Shown: piece by piece, positions 43,610-52,700 of the stretch | Position numbering within the stretch: the stretch's first letter is position 1 | Layout of the letters: the number at the start of each line of letters is the position of its first letter | Assembly: GCF_002531575.1 (NCBI RefSeq) | Contig: NZ_NWTI01000009.1 | Location: 124,001-188,000 of the forward strand | Length of the DNA stretch: 64,000 nucleotides | Source: Bradyrhizobium sp. Y36 | GTDB lineage: Bacteria > Pseudomonadota > Alphaproteobacteria > Rhizobiales > Xanthobacteraceae | Direction: 5' to 3' | The notes under the pieces: generated by a model | The model's input: the letters and a program-made list of their open reading frames with translations, nothing else | Database searches by the model: none | Told to the model about the DNA's origin: nothing | Made by a program: the position numbers and the translations under genes

Positions 43610-45098
43610 CAAGGTCAAGCGACAGCATGACCAGGGCCGGCTGACTGTTCGGGAGCGCATCGACAAGCTGATCGACAAGGGCAGCTTTCACGAGATCGGT
43701 GCGGTCTCCGGCATCGGTGAGTACGATTCCAGCGGCGATCTGAAGAAGCTGACGCCGGCGAACTGCGTGTTCGGCCGCGCCCGCGTCGACGGCCGCACCG
43801 TCGTGGTCGTCGGCGACGATTTTACGGTGCGCGGCGGTTCGGCGGATGCGTCGATCTCGGCGAAGCCCCTGATGGCGGAGGAGATGGCGCATGACTTCCG
43901 TCTGCCCATCGTCCGCATCATCGAAGGCTCCGGCGGCGGCGGCTCGGTGAAGACGATCGAGACCAAGGGCGCGGCCAATCTGCCTGGCGGCATTGGCGGC
44001 ACGCGCTGGTATCGCTTCACGACCGAGAATTTGTCGCGCGTGCCGGTGGTCGCACTTGGCCTCGGCTCGGTCGCGGGCCTGGGTGCCGCGCGCCTTGCCG
44101 CCAGCCATTATTCGATCATGACCCGAAAGTCCGCGATGTTCGTCGCGGGACCCCCGGTGGTGAAGGCGCTCGGGCAGGACCTGTCGAAGGAGGAGCTTGG
44201 CGGCGCCGACATCCAGACCCGTGCCGGCGCGGTCGATCATGCCGTCGACACCGAGGAAGAGGCCTTTGCCTGCGCGCGGCGTTTCCTGTCCTACCTGCCG
44301 TCGTCGGTCTACGAGCTGCCGCCGTCCTTGCCCTGCACCGACAATCCTGAACGTGGCGACGAAGCGCTGATGAACGCGGTGCCGCGCAACCGCAAGCAGG
44401 TCTACAAGGTGCGCCCGATCATCGAGTCGGTCGTCGACAAGGGTTCGTTCTTCGAGGTCGCCAGGAATTTCGGCAAGCCGATCATTGTCGGTCTCGCCCG
44501 GCTCGAGGGCAGGGCGGTGTTGGTGCTCGCCAGCGACAGCTTTCACTATGGCGGCTCATGGACCGCGGATGCCTGCCAGAAGGTGGTGCGCTGGGTCGAC
44601 TTCGCCGAGACCTTCCATCTGCCGATCGTCTATCTGATGGATTGCCCCGGCTTCATGATCGGCCTCGATGCCGAGAAGGCGGCGACCATCCGCCATGGTG
44701 TCCGCGTCATGGCCGCGGTGAACCAGACCACGGTGCCCTGGTGCACCGTGATCCTGCGCAACGCGTTCGGTGTCGCCGGTGTCGTGCATCAGCCGGCCGA
44801 CCGTTTCTCGATCCGCTACGCCTGGCCGTCGGCCTATTGGGGCTCGCTGCCGCTCGAAGGCGGCATCGAGGCGGCCTACCGTGCCGACATCGAGGCGGCC
44901 GAGGACAAAGCGGGCAAGCTGGAGGAGATCCAGGAGCGCCTCAACAAGCTGCGCTCGCCGTTCCGCTCGGCCGAAAAGTTCTGGGTCGAGGAGATCATCG
45001 ATCCCCGCAAGACGCGCTCGCTGCTGTGCGAGTTCGCGCGTCTGGCCGAGCCGCTGCGCAAGGTGGGGCCACCGGAGAACTTTTCGATCAGGCCGTGA
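43539..45098 (+). CDS. Acyl-CoA carboxylase carboxyltransferase subunit (PccB/MccB type)
   Basis: 519 residues from ATG 43539, preceded by GGAGGGAG although inside the iclR reading frame. Both halves of the crotonase-like carboxyltransferase are present: IIEGSGGGGSVKTIETKGAAN with SVAGLGAARLAASHYSIM in the first, and GRAVLVLASDSFHYGGSWTA with LMDCPGFMIGLDAEK in the second. It moves the carboxyl group from carboxybiotin to an acyl-CoA. The acyl chain accepted is unknown; the missing biotin carboxylase must come from elsewhere. Confidence 0.92.
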   Translation: MNWKPELDELARREAFAREMGGVDKVKRQHDQGRLTVRERIDKLIDKGSFHEIGAVSGIGEYDSSGDLKKLTPANCVFGRARVDGRTVVVVGDDFTVRGGSADASISAKPLMAEEMAHDFRLPIVRIIEGSGGGGSVKTIETKGAANLPGGIGGTRWYRFTTENLSRVPVVALGLGSVAGLGAARLAASHYSIMTRKSAMFVAGPPVVKALGQDLSKEELGGADIQTRAGAVDHAVDTEEEAFACARRFLSYLPSSVYELPPSLPCTDNPERGDEALMNAVPRNRKQVYKVRPIIESVVDKGSFFEVARNFGKPIIVGLARLEGRAVLVLASDSFHYGGSWTADACQKVVRWVDFAETFHLPIVYLMDCPGFMIGLDAEKAATIRHGVRVMAAVNQTTVPWCTVILRNAFGVAGVVHQPADRFSIRYAWPSAYWGSLPLEGGIEAAYRADIEAAEDKAGKLEEIQERLNKLRSPFRSAEKFWVEEIIDPRKTRSLLCEFARLAEPLRKVGPPENFSIRP

Positions 45099-45113
45099 GG
45101 CATGAAGGTCCTC

Positions 45114-45246
45114 GTGCCCCGGACGCAGCGCAGCGCGTCTTCAGCGGTGCGCTGCAGAGCCGGGGCCCATCCAACGGCGAATGCGGAGTCTCCTGGGTCC
45201 CGGCTCTGCGCAGCAGCGTTTCACGCTGCAGCGCGTCCGGGACACG
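45114..45246. repeat. Dispersed palindromic repeat, family B
   Basis: Outer arms GTGCCCCGGACGCAGCGC and, at the far end, GCAGCGCGTCCGGGACAC are near-perfect inverted copies. Inner GAGCCGGGGCCCA and TGGGTCCCGGCTC form a second pair. It fills most of the gap between the carboxyltransferase and GMC oxidoreductase genes. It is structurally like family A but different in sequence. Confidence 0.75.
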
Positions 45247-45330
45247 AATACCGAGACAATCCAAAACACTTCCGTGACCAAGCGGTCTCGCGTTAAGCTC
45301 CGCCAACAAGAACAACAGGAAACGCCAATC

Positions 45331-47028
45331 GTGTATGACTTCATTATCGTGGGCGGCGGCTCGGCGGGGTCCGTGCTGGCTCACCGGCTCTCCGCCAGGA
45401 GCGCCAACAAGGTCCTGCTGTGCGAAGCCGGGCAGGACACGCCGCCCGGCAACGAGCCGGCCGAGATCAGGGACAGCTATCCGGGCACGGCCTATTTCGA
45501 TCCGCGCTTCCACTGGACCGAGCTCAAGGTCACGACACAGGTCGTCAGCCACAACAATCCAAACGAAGCCCGTCCGCCCTTGCGCAAATACGAGCAGGCG
45601 CGCGTGCTCGGCGGCGGCTCCTCGATCAACGGCCAAATGGCCAATCGCGGCGCGCCGACCGATTACGACGAATGGGACGCGCGCGGTGCCGAGGGCTGGC
45701 GCTGGAACGACGTGCTGCCGTTTTTCAAGAAGGTCGAGCGCGACCTCGATTTCGACGGTCCTTATCATGGCAAGGACGGCAGGATCCCGGTCCGCCGCAT
45801 TCCCCGGGAGCACTGGACCAGGCACTCTCAGGCTTTCGCCGATGCCTTCCAGCAGGCCGGCCATCAGTACCTGCCGGACCAGAACGGCGAGTTCGTCGAT
45901 GGCTTCTTCCCAGTGACGCATTCCAACCAGGCCGAGCAGCGTGTTTCGGCCGCGATGGGCTATCTCGATCGCGACACCCGCAAGCGCGCCAATCTCACCA
46001 TCTCCACCAACACGCAAGTCCGCGAGCTGCTGTTCGAAGGCACGCAATGCGTCGGCGTGAAGGCCGTGGTGAACGGGCGCGAGCAGGAATTCCGCGGCCG
46101 CGAGATCATCCTCTCCAGCGGCGCAATCCACTCGCCGGCGCATCTGTTGCGCGCCGGCATCGGCCCGGTCGGCCATCTCAAGGACCTGGGAATTCCCGTG
46201 CTGATGGGATTGCCGGGGGTCGGCCAGCGTCTGATGGACCATCCTTCGATCTCGCTCTCGTCCTTTGTCCGCCGCGGCGCGCGCATGAACGAGCACACCA
46301 GGCGCCACATGCAGCTCGGCCTGCGCTACTCGTCGGGCCTTGCGGGCGTGCCGAAGGGCGACATGTTCGTCGTGCTGCTCTCCAAGTCGGCCTGGCACGC
46401 GGTCGGCGAGCAGATCGGTTCGCTCCTGACTTTCGTCAACAAGACCTATTCGGAGACCGGACAGGTCAAGCTGGCCTCGCGCGATCCCTCGGCGGAGCCC
46501 ATCGTCGAGTTCAATCTGCTGTCCGACCGGCGCGATCTCGATCGCCTGATGAGCGGCTTCCGCAAGATGGCGGCCATTCAGATGAGCGACATCGTGAAGA
46601 AGGTGACGGACAAGCCGTTCCCGGCCGCCTACACCGACAAGGTCCGAAAGATCGGCGTCGTCAACACCAGGAACAAGATCCTGACCAAGATCGCCGCGAC
46701 GCTGATGGACGGACCGGCGGCGCTGCGTCACTACATGATCGACAATTTCGTGGTGGAGGGCTTCACCTTCGATCAGGTGATGAACGACGACGAGGCACTG
46801 GAAGCCTTCGTGCGCAAGGCGACCATCGGCGTCTGGCACGCCTCGTGCTCATGTCGCATGGGCCGGCCCGACGATCCGATGGCGGTGGTCGACAATCAAG
46901 GCCGCGTCAAAGGCATCCAGGGCCTGCGTGTCGTCGACGCCTCGATCTTCCCCGTGGTGCCCTGCGCCAACACGAACTTCCCGGTGCTGATGTCGGCGGA
47001 GAAGATTGCGGCTGCGATCATGCAATGA
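45331..47028 (+). CDS. GMC-family FAD oxidoreductase (choline/alcohol dehydrogenase type)
   Basis: 565 residues from GTG 45331, with AGGAAAC upstream, giving YDFIIVGGGSAGSVLAHRLS at the N-terminus (FAD-binding). GMC signature 1 is ARVLGGGSSINGQMANRG; signature 2 is SSGAIHSPAHLLRAGIG. The active-site His is in GVWHASCSCRMG and the paired Asn in PCANTNFPVLMSAEK. It oxidises a primary or other alcohol, with electrons passed to oxygen or a carrier. No aldehyde dehydrogenase or cytochrome partner adjoins, so the substrate is open. Confidence 0.93.
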   Translation: MYDFIIVGGGSAGSVLAHRLSARSANKVLLCEAGQDTPPGNEPAEIRDSYPGTAYFDPRFHWTELKVTTQVVSHNNPNEARPPLRKYEQARVLGGGSSINGQMANRGAPTDYDEWDARGAEGWRWNDVLPFFKKVERDLDFDGPYHGKDGRIPVRRIPREHWTRHSQAFADAFQQAGHQYLPDQNGEFVDGFFPVTHSNQAEQRVSAAMGYLDRDTRKRANLTISTNTQVRELLFEGTQCVGVKAVVNGREQEFRGREIILSSGAIHSPAHLLRAGIGPVGHLKDLGIPVLMGLPGVGQRLMDHPSISLSSFVRRGARMNEHTRRHMQLGLRYSSGLAGVPKGDMFVVLLSKSAWHAVGEQIGSLLTFVNKTYSETGQVKLASRDPSAEPIVEFNLLSDRRDLDRLMSGFRKMAAIQMSDIVKKVTDKPFPAAYTDKVRKIGVVNTRNKILTKIAATLMDGPAALRHYMIDNFVVEGFTFDQVMNDDEALEAFVRKATIGVWHASCSCRMGRPDDPMAVVDNQGRVKGIQGLRVVDASIFPVVPCANTNFPVLMSAEKIAAAIMQ

Positions 47029-47197
47029 CGGCGGTGCGCGCGGCGGTTTAGGGAGCCGCGTACTACACGAAATACTACGCGTCACCCGGTCGAGGGCGGC
47101 AGCGGATGCCCTTTTTTGCCGCCCTTTAGGCCCATTTCGGTCAATCAATATTGGTTTCTCCGCAGCGGGGCAGGACCCTCCAACTCAGAGTCCTGCA

Positions 47198-47779
47198 ATG
47201 ATCAAACAGGTTGTTTCTGCGTGCGTCCTCGTTGTCGCCACCTCCGCCGTTTCCGAAGCGCGGCCCTATCGCATCCTCCACGCGCCCGAATGCAACGTCA
47301 CCATGCCCTGCGATTTCTCGAATTCGCAGATGGGTCGTGAGCGGGCTCCCAGGGCTTCGTTGCAGCAGGCATCATTGGGGCAGGCTTCGCTGCAGAGGTC
47401 TTCGCTGCAGCCCTATCGCTCGATGCAGATGACGGTGACCGATGGCGGCAGCGCCGCCACCACGATCAGCGTCTCCGGTGAGCGCATCGTCGGCGGCCGT
47501 CCGGCCGGTTGCCCGTCGTCATTCTGCGGCTGCGGCGCGTCCTTGCGCGTGTTCGGGCGCGTCGTGCCGGAATTGAATCTGGCGTCCAACTGGCTGCGCT
47601 TTCCGCGCACGGCGCCGGCGCCGGGAATGGTCGCAGCGCGCCGCGGGCACGTCTTCGTTCTGGAGCAGCATCTCGGCGGCGATACGTGGATGGCCTATGA
47701 CGCCAATTCCGGCGGTCACGCCACGCGACTCCACGCGCGCTCGCTGCGGGGCTACACGGTCGTCAATCCGCGCGGCTGA
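47198..47779 (+). CDS. Secreted CHAP-like hypothetical protein
   Basis: 193 residues from ATG 47198. Signal peptide IKQVVSACVLVVATSAVSEA. Residues about 48-72 are a short degenerate repeat (RASLQQASLGQASLQRSSLQ). The C-terminal domain reads RPAGCPSSFCGCGASLRVFG, then RGHVFVLEQHLGGDTWMAYD. It resembles small rhizobial proteins with a GCPxxWCGC motif and a GHV block, suggestive of a CHAP/NlpC-type Cys-His site acting on cell wall. That assignment is tentative. It stands alone between GMC and D-2-hydroxyacid dehydrogenase genes. Confidence 0.65.
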   Translation: MIKQVVSACVLVVATSAVSEARPYRILHAPECNVTMPCDFSNSQMGRERAPRASLQQASLGQASLQRSSLQPYRSMQMTVTDGGSAATTISVSGERIVGGRPAGCPSSFCGCGASLRVFGRVVPELNLASNWLRFPRTAPAPGMVAARRGHVFVLEQHLGGDTWMAYDANSGGHATRLHARSLRGYTVVNPRG

Positions 47780-47806
47780 GACCATGGCTTGGGTGCGCGG
47801 CGTTCC

Positions 47807-49282
47807 TCACAGCCGCAGCACCTTGCCCGGATTCATGATGTTCTCGGGATCGAGTGCGCGCTTGATGGTGCGCATGATGTCGAGCTCGGTCTTCGAGCGG
47901 TAGCGGCTGAGCTCGTCGAGCTTGTCGATGCCGATGCCGTGCTCGGCCGAGATCGAGCCGTCCATGGAGGTGATGAGATCGTTCACCGCCCGCGTGATGG
48001 CGTTCTTGTATTGGGTCAGCGTCTGCTGATCCATGCCCACCGGCGCCATGAACGAAAAATGCAGATTGCCGTCGCCGATATGCCCGAGAGGATAGGGCCG
48101 GATGGACGGGAGAATGTCGCGCACGGCCTTGAGCCCGAGTTCGATGAATTCCGGAATCCTGGAGATGGCTACCGAGACATCGTAGCTGAGCCCCGGCCCC
48201 TCGGCGCGCGAGGCTTCGGCGACGCTCTCCCGGATGTGCCACATGTTGCGCGATTGATGTCCGGTCTGGGCGATCACCGCGTCGAGCACGCGTCCGGCCT
48301 CGAGTTGATCGGCAAGAAATTGCTCCATCTTCTCCGCGATGCCCGTGGCGCCGTCCTGGCGCGCCCGCGACGACGACCATTCCAGCAGCAGGTACCATGG
48401 CGTGTCCGCCTTGAGCGGATCCTGCGTGCCGGGAATGTGGCGCAGCACCATGTCGACGGCGCTGCGGCTCATCAGCTCGCAGGAGCCGACATTGTCCTCG
48501 GATGCACTGTGGGCTTCCGACAGGATGTCCAGCGCCGCGCGCGGATCCCGGATCGCCAGCCATGCGGTCGCGACGTCCTTCGGCGCCGGCCAGAGCTTGA
48601 GCACGGCCTTGGTGATGATGCCGAGCGTTCCTTCGGCACCCATGAAGAGGTGCTTGAGGTCGTAGCCTGTATTGTCCTTCTTGAGCGCGCGCAGACCGTC
48701 CCAGACATCGCCGTTCGGCAGAACGACTTCGAGTCCCAGGACGAGATTGCGGGCATTGCCGTAGCGGAGCACCTGCACGCCGCCGGCATTGGTCGACAGA
48801 TTGCCGCCGATCATGCACGAGCCCTGGGCGCCGAGGCTGAGGGGCAGGAACCTGTCGTGCCTGCTTGCCGTCTCCTGCAGAGACTGCAGCACGCAGCCGG
48901 CCTCGACCGTCATGGTGTAGCCGGTGGCATCGATGTCCAGCACGCGGTTCATGCGGCCGAGCGACAACACGATGCCCGTGTGCGCGGGCCAGGGCGTGGC
49001 GCCGCCCATCAGGCCGGTGTTGCCGCCCTGCGGCACGATCGCGACCCCATGCTCATGGCAGAGCCTGACCACCTCCGCGACTTCCTCGGTGCTGCCGGGG
49101 CGAACGACGGCGCCAGCGCCTCCAACCAGCAATCCGCGCCAGTCCGTCACGAACGGCTGCTTGCCGTGTTCGTCCTCGATGAGGCCCTTTTCGCCGACGA
49201 TCGCGCGCAATGAATCGCGCATGCGGGCGGTGAGCGGAGCGGTAGGGATGATGGGTTCGGACGACGGACCGGCAGCCGGCAT
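47807..49282 (-). CDS. FAD-binding D-2-hydroxyacid dehydrogenase (D-lactate / D-2-hydroxyglutarate type)
   Basis: 491 residues from ATG 49282 (AAGGGAAAC upstream). PCMH-type FAD domain: VVRPGSTEEVAEVVRLCHEH, GGNTGLMGGATP, LGAQGSCMIGGNLSTNAGG. The C-terminal FAD-oxidase domain has the metal/substrate motif PLGHIGDGNLHFSF and ends LDPENIMNPGKVLRL. It oxidises a D-2-hydroxy acid to the 2-oxo acid. No adjacent electron-transfer partner. Lactate and 2-hydroxyglutarate specificities cannot be separated by eye. Confidence 0.92.
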   Translation of the reverse strand: MPAAGPSSEPIIPTAPLTARMRDSLRAIVGEKGLIEDEHGKQPFVTDWRGLLVGGAGAVVRPGSTEEVAEVVRLCHEHGVAIVPQGGNTGLMGGATPWPAHTGIVLSLGRMNRVLDIDATGYTMTVEAGCVLQSLQETASRHDRFLPLSLGAQGSCMIGGNLSTNAGGVQVLRYGNARNLVLGLEVVLPNGDVWDGLRALKKDNTGYDLKHLFMGAEGTLGIITKAVLKLWPAPKDVATAWLAIRDPRAALDILSEAHSASEDNVGSCELMSRSAVDMVLRHIPGTQDPLKADTPWYLLLEWSSSRARQDGATGIAEKMEQFLADQLEAGRVLDAVIAQTGHQSRNMWHIRESVAEASRAEGPGLSYDVSVAISRIPEFIELGLKAVRDILPSIRPYPLGHIGDGNLHFSFMAPVGMDQQTLTQYKNAITRAVNDLITSMDGSISAEHGIGIDKLDELSRYRSKTELDIMRTIKRALDPENIMNPGKVLRL

Positions 49283-49780
49283 TTGTTTCCCTTCTTGTTT
49301 CCCCTGGCGCATCTTGATGTGCACTGCGCACGACCCGTGCGTCAGGGCATTGTCCACGTTTGCGCGGCGGAGTCTAACGGCAATCTGTCTCTCATCTGCA
49401 GAGCAAGGTGGGCAGGGCGGTTTGCGTCGAGCAGCGCGCGCGGCATCGCCTTCGGATGCCTGTTCGAGCCGCGACCACGAGGCGCTGGATCCGCGGTCCG
49501 CGGGCACGCGCAAATGGCGGCTCCTCCGGAAATATACGGGTGTTTCCTAGGGTTTAGCGTCAATCGCTGCGATTGCATTTAAGCGACATTAATGATGCCA
49601 TCTCGATATGAGACATCTCGATCCGTTTCGGCTGTGGTTTGCGAATTGGCCGTAAGCGTTGATTAAGAGAGCCATCGACATAGTCCGCCCGTGATGGGGG
49701 GAGTGCCGGGATCGAAACCCGACAATCTCTTCCCTCGATTTCGCAGGGAAAGGACCGCTGCCGCAACGACGGCAGCCAGG
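49283..49780. other. Intergenic region before the Tad-like trio
   Basis: About 500 bp without a convincing gene. It holds the perfect palindrome AATCGCtGCGATT (49562-49574) and a direct repeat of ATCTCGAT near 49600-49622. A weak promoter-like TTGCGA, 17-bp spacer, ATTAAG reads toward the Tad-like genes around 49637-49665. The reading frames present look non-coding in composition. Confidence 0.4.
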
Positions 49781-51211
49781 ATGAACCTCATGCTCCGCCG
49801 CGCAATGCTCTGTTTTGCGACAGACCGGAAGGCCAACGTCGCCATCATCTTCGCGCTGACGATGGTCCCTATCATCTTTCTCCTGGGCATGACGCTCGAC
49901 TACACGCTGGCCTTGCGCAAGCGCGAGCAATTGAACGCCGCCGCCGACGCCGCTGCGATCGCAGCCGTAAGGCCGGCGATGCTGACGCAAACGACCAAAT
50001 CCGTCATCGAGGCGACGGCCACGGCCGTCTTTGCCGCCAAGGCCAATCTGCCCGGGCTCGTCGCCGTGCCGACGCCGACGGTCACGGTCACGGATGTCGG
50101 CCTCGCGCGGACGATCACGGTGTCCTACGTGGCGCAGTCGGTGAACAATTTCCCCGGCGTCCTCGGCAAGCAGACCTGGCAGGTGTCCGGTTCGTCGACG
50201 GCGAAAGCGTCGAGCGCACCCAATATGAACTTCTACCTGCTGCTGGACGATTCCCCGTCGATGGCGCTGGCGGCGACCCAGACCGACATCGACAACATGG
50301 TTCTCGCCACGAAGAACCAGCCCACCTATGCGAAGAATTGCGCCTTCGCCTGCCATGAGGCGCATCCCAACAACGCAGCCCCCAGCTCGTCGAACAAGGA
50401 CAATCTCACGGTCGCGCGTGCGAACAACATCACGCTGCGGATCGATCTCGTGACGAATGCCGTCAAGCAATTGATGGTCGGACCCTGGACCTGCCCGCAG
50501 TCGGGCACTTCGGGCGGCGTCATGCAGTGCATGTCGGCGCTCAACAACACGACCTACCAGGCTGCCATCTACACCTTCGACTACGCCCTGAACACGATCC
50601 AGACGCTGACCACCCCGAGCACCGCCGGCACGAAGATCGGCAACATTCAGCTCCTGACGGTCGATCACCAGAACTGTCCCGTTCTCAACGGCTCGGGCGG
50701 CTGCATCTATACGACCGACTACGGTACAGATATCTCGAAGGGGCTGACGGACCTCAACGCCGCCATGCCCAATCCCGGCGACGGCAGCGCGACCGGCACG
50801 CCGCAGGAAGTGGTCTTCCTCGTCACCGACGGCGTCGAGGACAAGCTCATCCCGAAGTCGGGGGGCAGCTGCGACTCAAACGCCACCTATCCGCTTCCGT
50901 CAGCCAACAGCACGACCGCGCGATGCCAGCAACCGCTCAACACGGCGATATGCGACACCATCAAGAGTCGGAACATCCGTATCGCGATCCTCTACACCGA
51001 ATATCTGCAGCTGCCGAGTGATGGCTGGTACACCAGCCGTATCGCGCAGTTCAACAATCCGACCTCGTCGACGGGCACGATCGCGCAACGGCTGCAATCC
51101 TGTGCCTCGCCGGGCCTGTACGCAAACGTCCAGAATGGCGGCGACATTTCCAAGGCGCTGACCGACCTGTTCATCAAGGTCGCGTCCAGCACGGCCAGCC
51201 TCGTGCAGTAG
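49781..51211 (+). CDS. TadG-like pilus-assembly protein with vWA domain
   Basis: 476 residues from ATG 49781 (ATG 49790 is an alternative). The N-terminal TadG-type anchor is NVAIIFALTMVPIIFLLGMT, followed by REQLNAAADAAAIAAV. A von Willebrand A domain follows with an intact MIDAS DxSxS (Asp156, Ser158, Ser160 in LLLDDSPSM) and a late VFLVTDGVED strand. Several Cys in the body suggest disulfides and a periplasmic location. It heads a three-gene cluster with two TadE-like proteins; no Flp pilin, CpaF or secretin gene is in the window. Confidence 0.85.
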   Translation: MNLMLRRAMLCFATDRKANVAIIFALTMVPIIFLLGMTLDYTLALRKREQLNAAADAAAIAAVRPAMLTQTTKSVIEATATAVFAAKANLPGLVAVPTPTVTVTDVGLARTITVSYVAQSVNNFPGVLGKQTWQVSGSSTAKASSAPNMNFYLLLDDSPSMALAATQTDIDNMVLATKNQPTYAKNCAFACHEAHPNNAAPSSSNKDNLTVARANNITLRIDLVTNAVKQLMVGPWTCPQSGTSGGVMQCMSALNNTTYQAAIYTFDYALNTIQTLTTPSTAGTKIGNIQLLTVDHQNCPVLNGSGGCIYTTDYGTDISKGLTDLNAAMPNPGDGSATGTPQEVVFLVTDGVEDKLIPKSGGSCDSNATYPLPSANSTTARCQQPLNTAICDTIKSRNIRIAILYTEYLQLPSDGWYTSRIAQFNNPTSSTGTIAQRLQSCASPGLYANVQNGGDISKALTDLFIKVASSTASLVQ

Positions 51212-51221
51212 GAAAAGGGCC

Positions 51222-51779
51222 ATGTTCGGATCCGCCGCGACAATGAGGAGACGCCGCCATCGCTGCGCCGCGTTCGCGCGGGACAGCAGAGGTGCCACGG
51301 CCGTCGAATTCGCGCTCGTCGCAGCGCCGTTCCTCGCGCTGGTCATCGCGCTGATCCAGACCTTCCTCGTCTTTTTTGCCCAGCAGATGCTCGAATCCGT
51401 CGTGCGCCAGTCGGCGCGCCTCGTCATGACCGGGCAGGTTCAGTCCGCGCAGATGACGAAGGACGTGTTCAAGCAGAAGGTCTGCGACCAGATCGTGATC
51501 CTGTTCAAGTGCAGCGGCCTGATGGTCGACCTGCAAGTGGCGACCTCGTGGACCTCCGCGAACACGGGGATGCCCACATTGACCTTCGATGCCTCGGGCA
51601 ACGTCAACAACACCTGGCAGTACGACCCCGGCGATGCCGGCGACATCGTCGTTCTCCGTGTCATGTACGTGTGGCCCGTCGTGCTTGGGCCGCTCGGTTT
51701 CAACCTCTCGAACCTCGGCAACGGCAACCGGCTGGTTATGTCGTCCGCCGCGTTCCAGAACGAGCCAGGAGCCAACTGA
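51222..51779 (+). CDS. TadE-like pseudopilin family protein 1
   Basis: 185 residues. The TadE motif is SRGATAVEFALVAAPFLALV, a Glu-containing hydrophobic helix like a pseudopilin N-terminus, preceded by a basic leader with many Arg. A periplasmic C-terminal domain has one Cys pair (KVCDQIVILFKCSGL). It starts 10 bp after the vWA gene and its stop overlaps the next start (TGATG). It probably assembles with the other two at the inner membrane. Confidence 0.86.
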   Translation: MFGSAATMRRRRHRCAAFARDSRGATAVEFALVAAPFLALVIALIQTFLVFFAQQMLESVVRQSARLVMTGQVQSAQMTKDVFKQKVCDQIVILFKCSGLMVDLQVATSWTSANTGMPTLTFDASGNVNNTWQYDPGDAGDIVVLRVMYVWPVVLGPLGFNLSNLGNGNRLVMSSAAFQNEPGAN

Positions 51780-52432
51780 TGATCTCCGCCCTGACATCCC
51801 GCGCTCGGCACCTCTTGACCGATGTCCGCGCCGTTGCCGCGACGGAGTTCGCCATCGTGACGCCGTTCATGGTGGTGCTCTATATCGGCGGCGTCGAGCT
51901 CGGCAACGGGCTCGCCATGAACGTCAAGGTCAGCGCCACCGCGCACAGCGTCGCCGACATGATCACGCAGAACACGCAGGTCAGCGCGACTCAGATGTCC
52001 GGCATCCTCGCGGCTGCGGGGGCCATCATGGCGCCATATCCCATCAAGAATGGCAGCGCCTCCTTGATGACGATCACGGTCTCGGAAGTCTCCACCGACA
52101 GCAGCGGCAAGGCGACGGTGCAGTGGAGCACGTCGACCAACGCGTCAGCGGCGAGGACTGTCGGCCAGCAGATGACGTTGTCGTCCTTTACCGCACCGGG
52201 CGGGACCACCAACGCCAACATCTCCCTCATCCTGAGCGAGGTCTCCTACGACTATACGCCGAACCTCGGCTTCACCATCGCGGGCACCGTGAAGCTGTCC
52301 GACAGCTATTATCTGTTCCCGCGCTGCTCGACCAACGGTCCGGGCGGCTCCTCGAGCTCTCCCTATTACGACATCAAATATCCGGCGACCACCTGCACCT
52401 GCGTGCAGCATTTGCAGCAGAAGACCTGCTGA
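51779..52432 (+). CDS. TadE-like pseudopilin family protein 2
   Basis: 217 residues from ATG 51779, overlapping the previous stop by one base. N-terminal helix VAATEFAIVTPFMVVLYIGGVELGN with the TadE Glu. The mature part is Ser/Thr-rich with a Gly-rich loop (PGGTTNANIS) and a Cys-rich C-terminus (TTCTCVQHLQQKTC). Last gene of the trio. Its length and C-terminal cysteines differ from the preceding protein, so it is not a simple duplicate. Confidence 0.84.
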   Translation: MISALTSRARHLLTDVRAVAATEFAIVTPFMVVLYIGGVELGNGLAMNVKVSATAHSVADMITQNTQVSATQMSGILAAAGAIMAPYPIKNGSASLMTITVSEVSTDSSGKATVQWSTSTNASAARTVGQQMTLSSFTAPGGTTNANISLILSEVSYDYTPNLGFTIAGTVKLSDSYYLFPRCSTNGPGGSSSSPYYDIKYPATTCTCVQHLQQKTC

Positions 52433-52665
52433 TCTCGCGAAAGGCGAGCCTGCTCGAACGGCATGCCGCGGCGTTGCCGCATCCGACGTTCCGAGGATTG
52501 TTCATCTCGCTGGCGCAGCCCGCCTGCAATTGTCTCCGTGCGCTTTCCGCGCGCGGCTCGCCGCAACACCTCGCATCTCTTCACGTCATCGGAGCGGGCC
52601 CGTCGCTCACAACAGCGCCCGTGCATTGTCGCTGCAGGGGCGGGGACGGTATTCCATCCGCGGGG

Positions 52666-52694
52666 TTGAGTTTATGAAGCGATCGGTCTAATAA
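52666..52694 (+). promoter_or_regulatory. Promoter of the AcuR-like tetR gene, predicted leaderless
   Basis: TTGAGT (52666-52671), a 17-bp spacer and TAATAA (52689-52694). The ATG at 52701 begins 7 bases after the -10, so transcription would start at or next to the start codon. GATCGGTCTA in the spacer is one half of a site typical for NemR/AcuR-type regulators (pattern recalled from memory), which suggests autoregulation. Confidence 0.6.
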
Positions 52695-52700
52695 TTCGAC

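Noticed and set aside
45088..46839. 583-codon minus-strand open frame opposite the GMC oxidoreductase
   Set aside because: Shadow of a full-length GMC protein; no family features.
49283..49582. 99-codon plus-strand frame before the Tad-like trio
   Set aside because: No ribosome site, no recognisable pattern and an overlapping minus-strand frame of equal quality.
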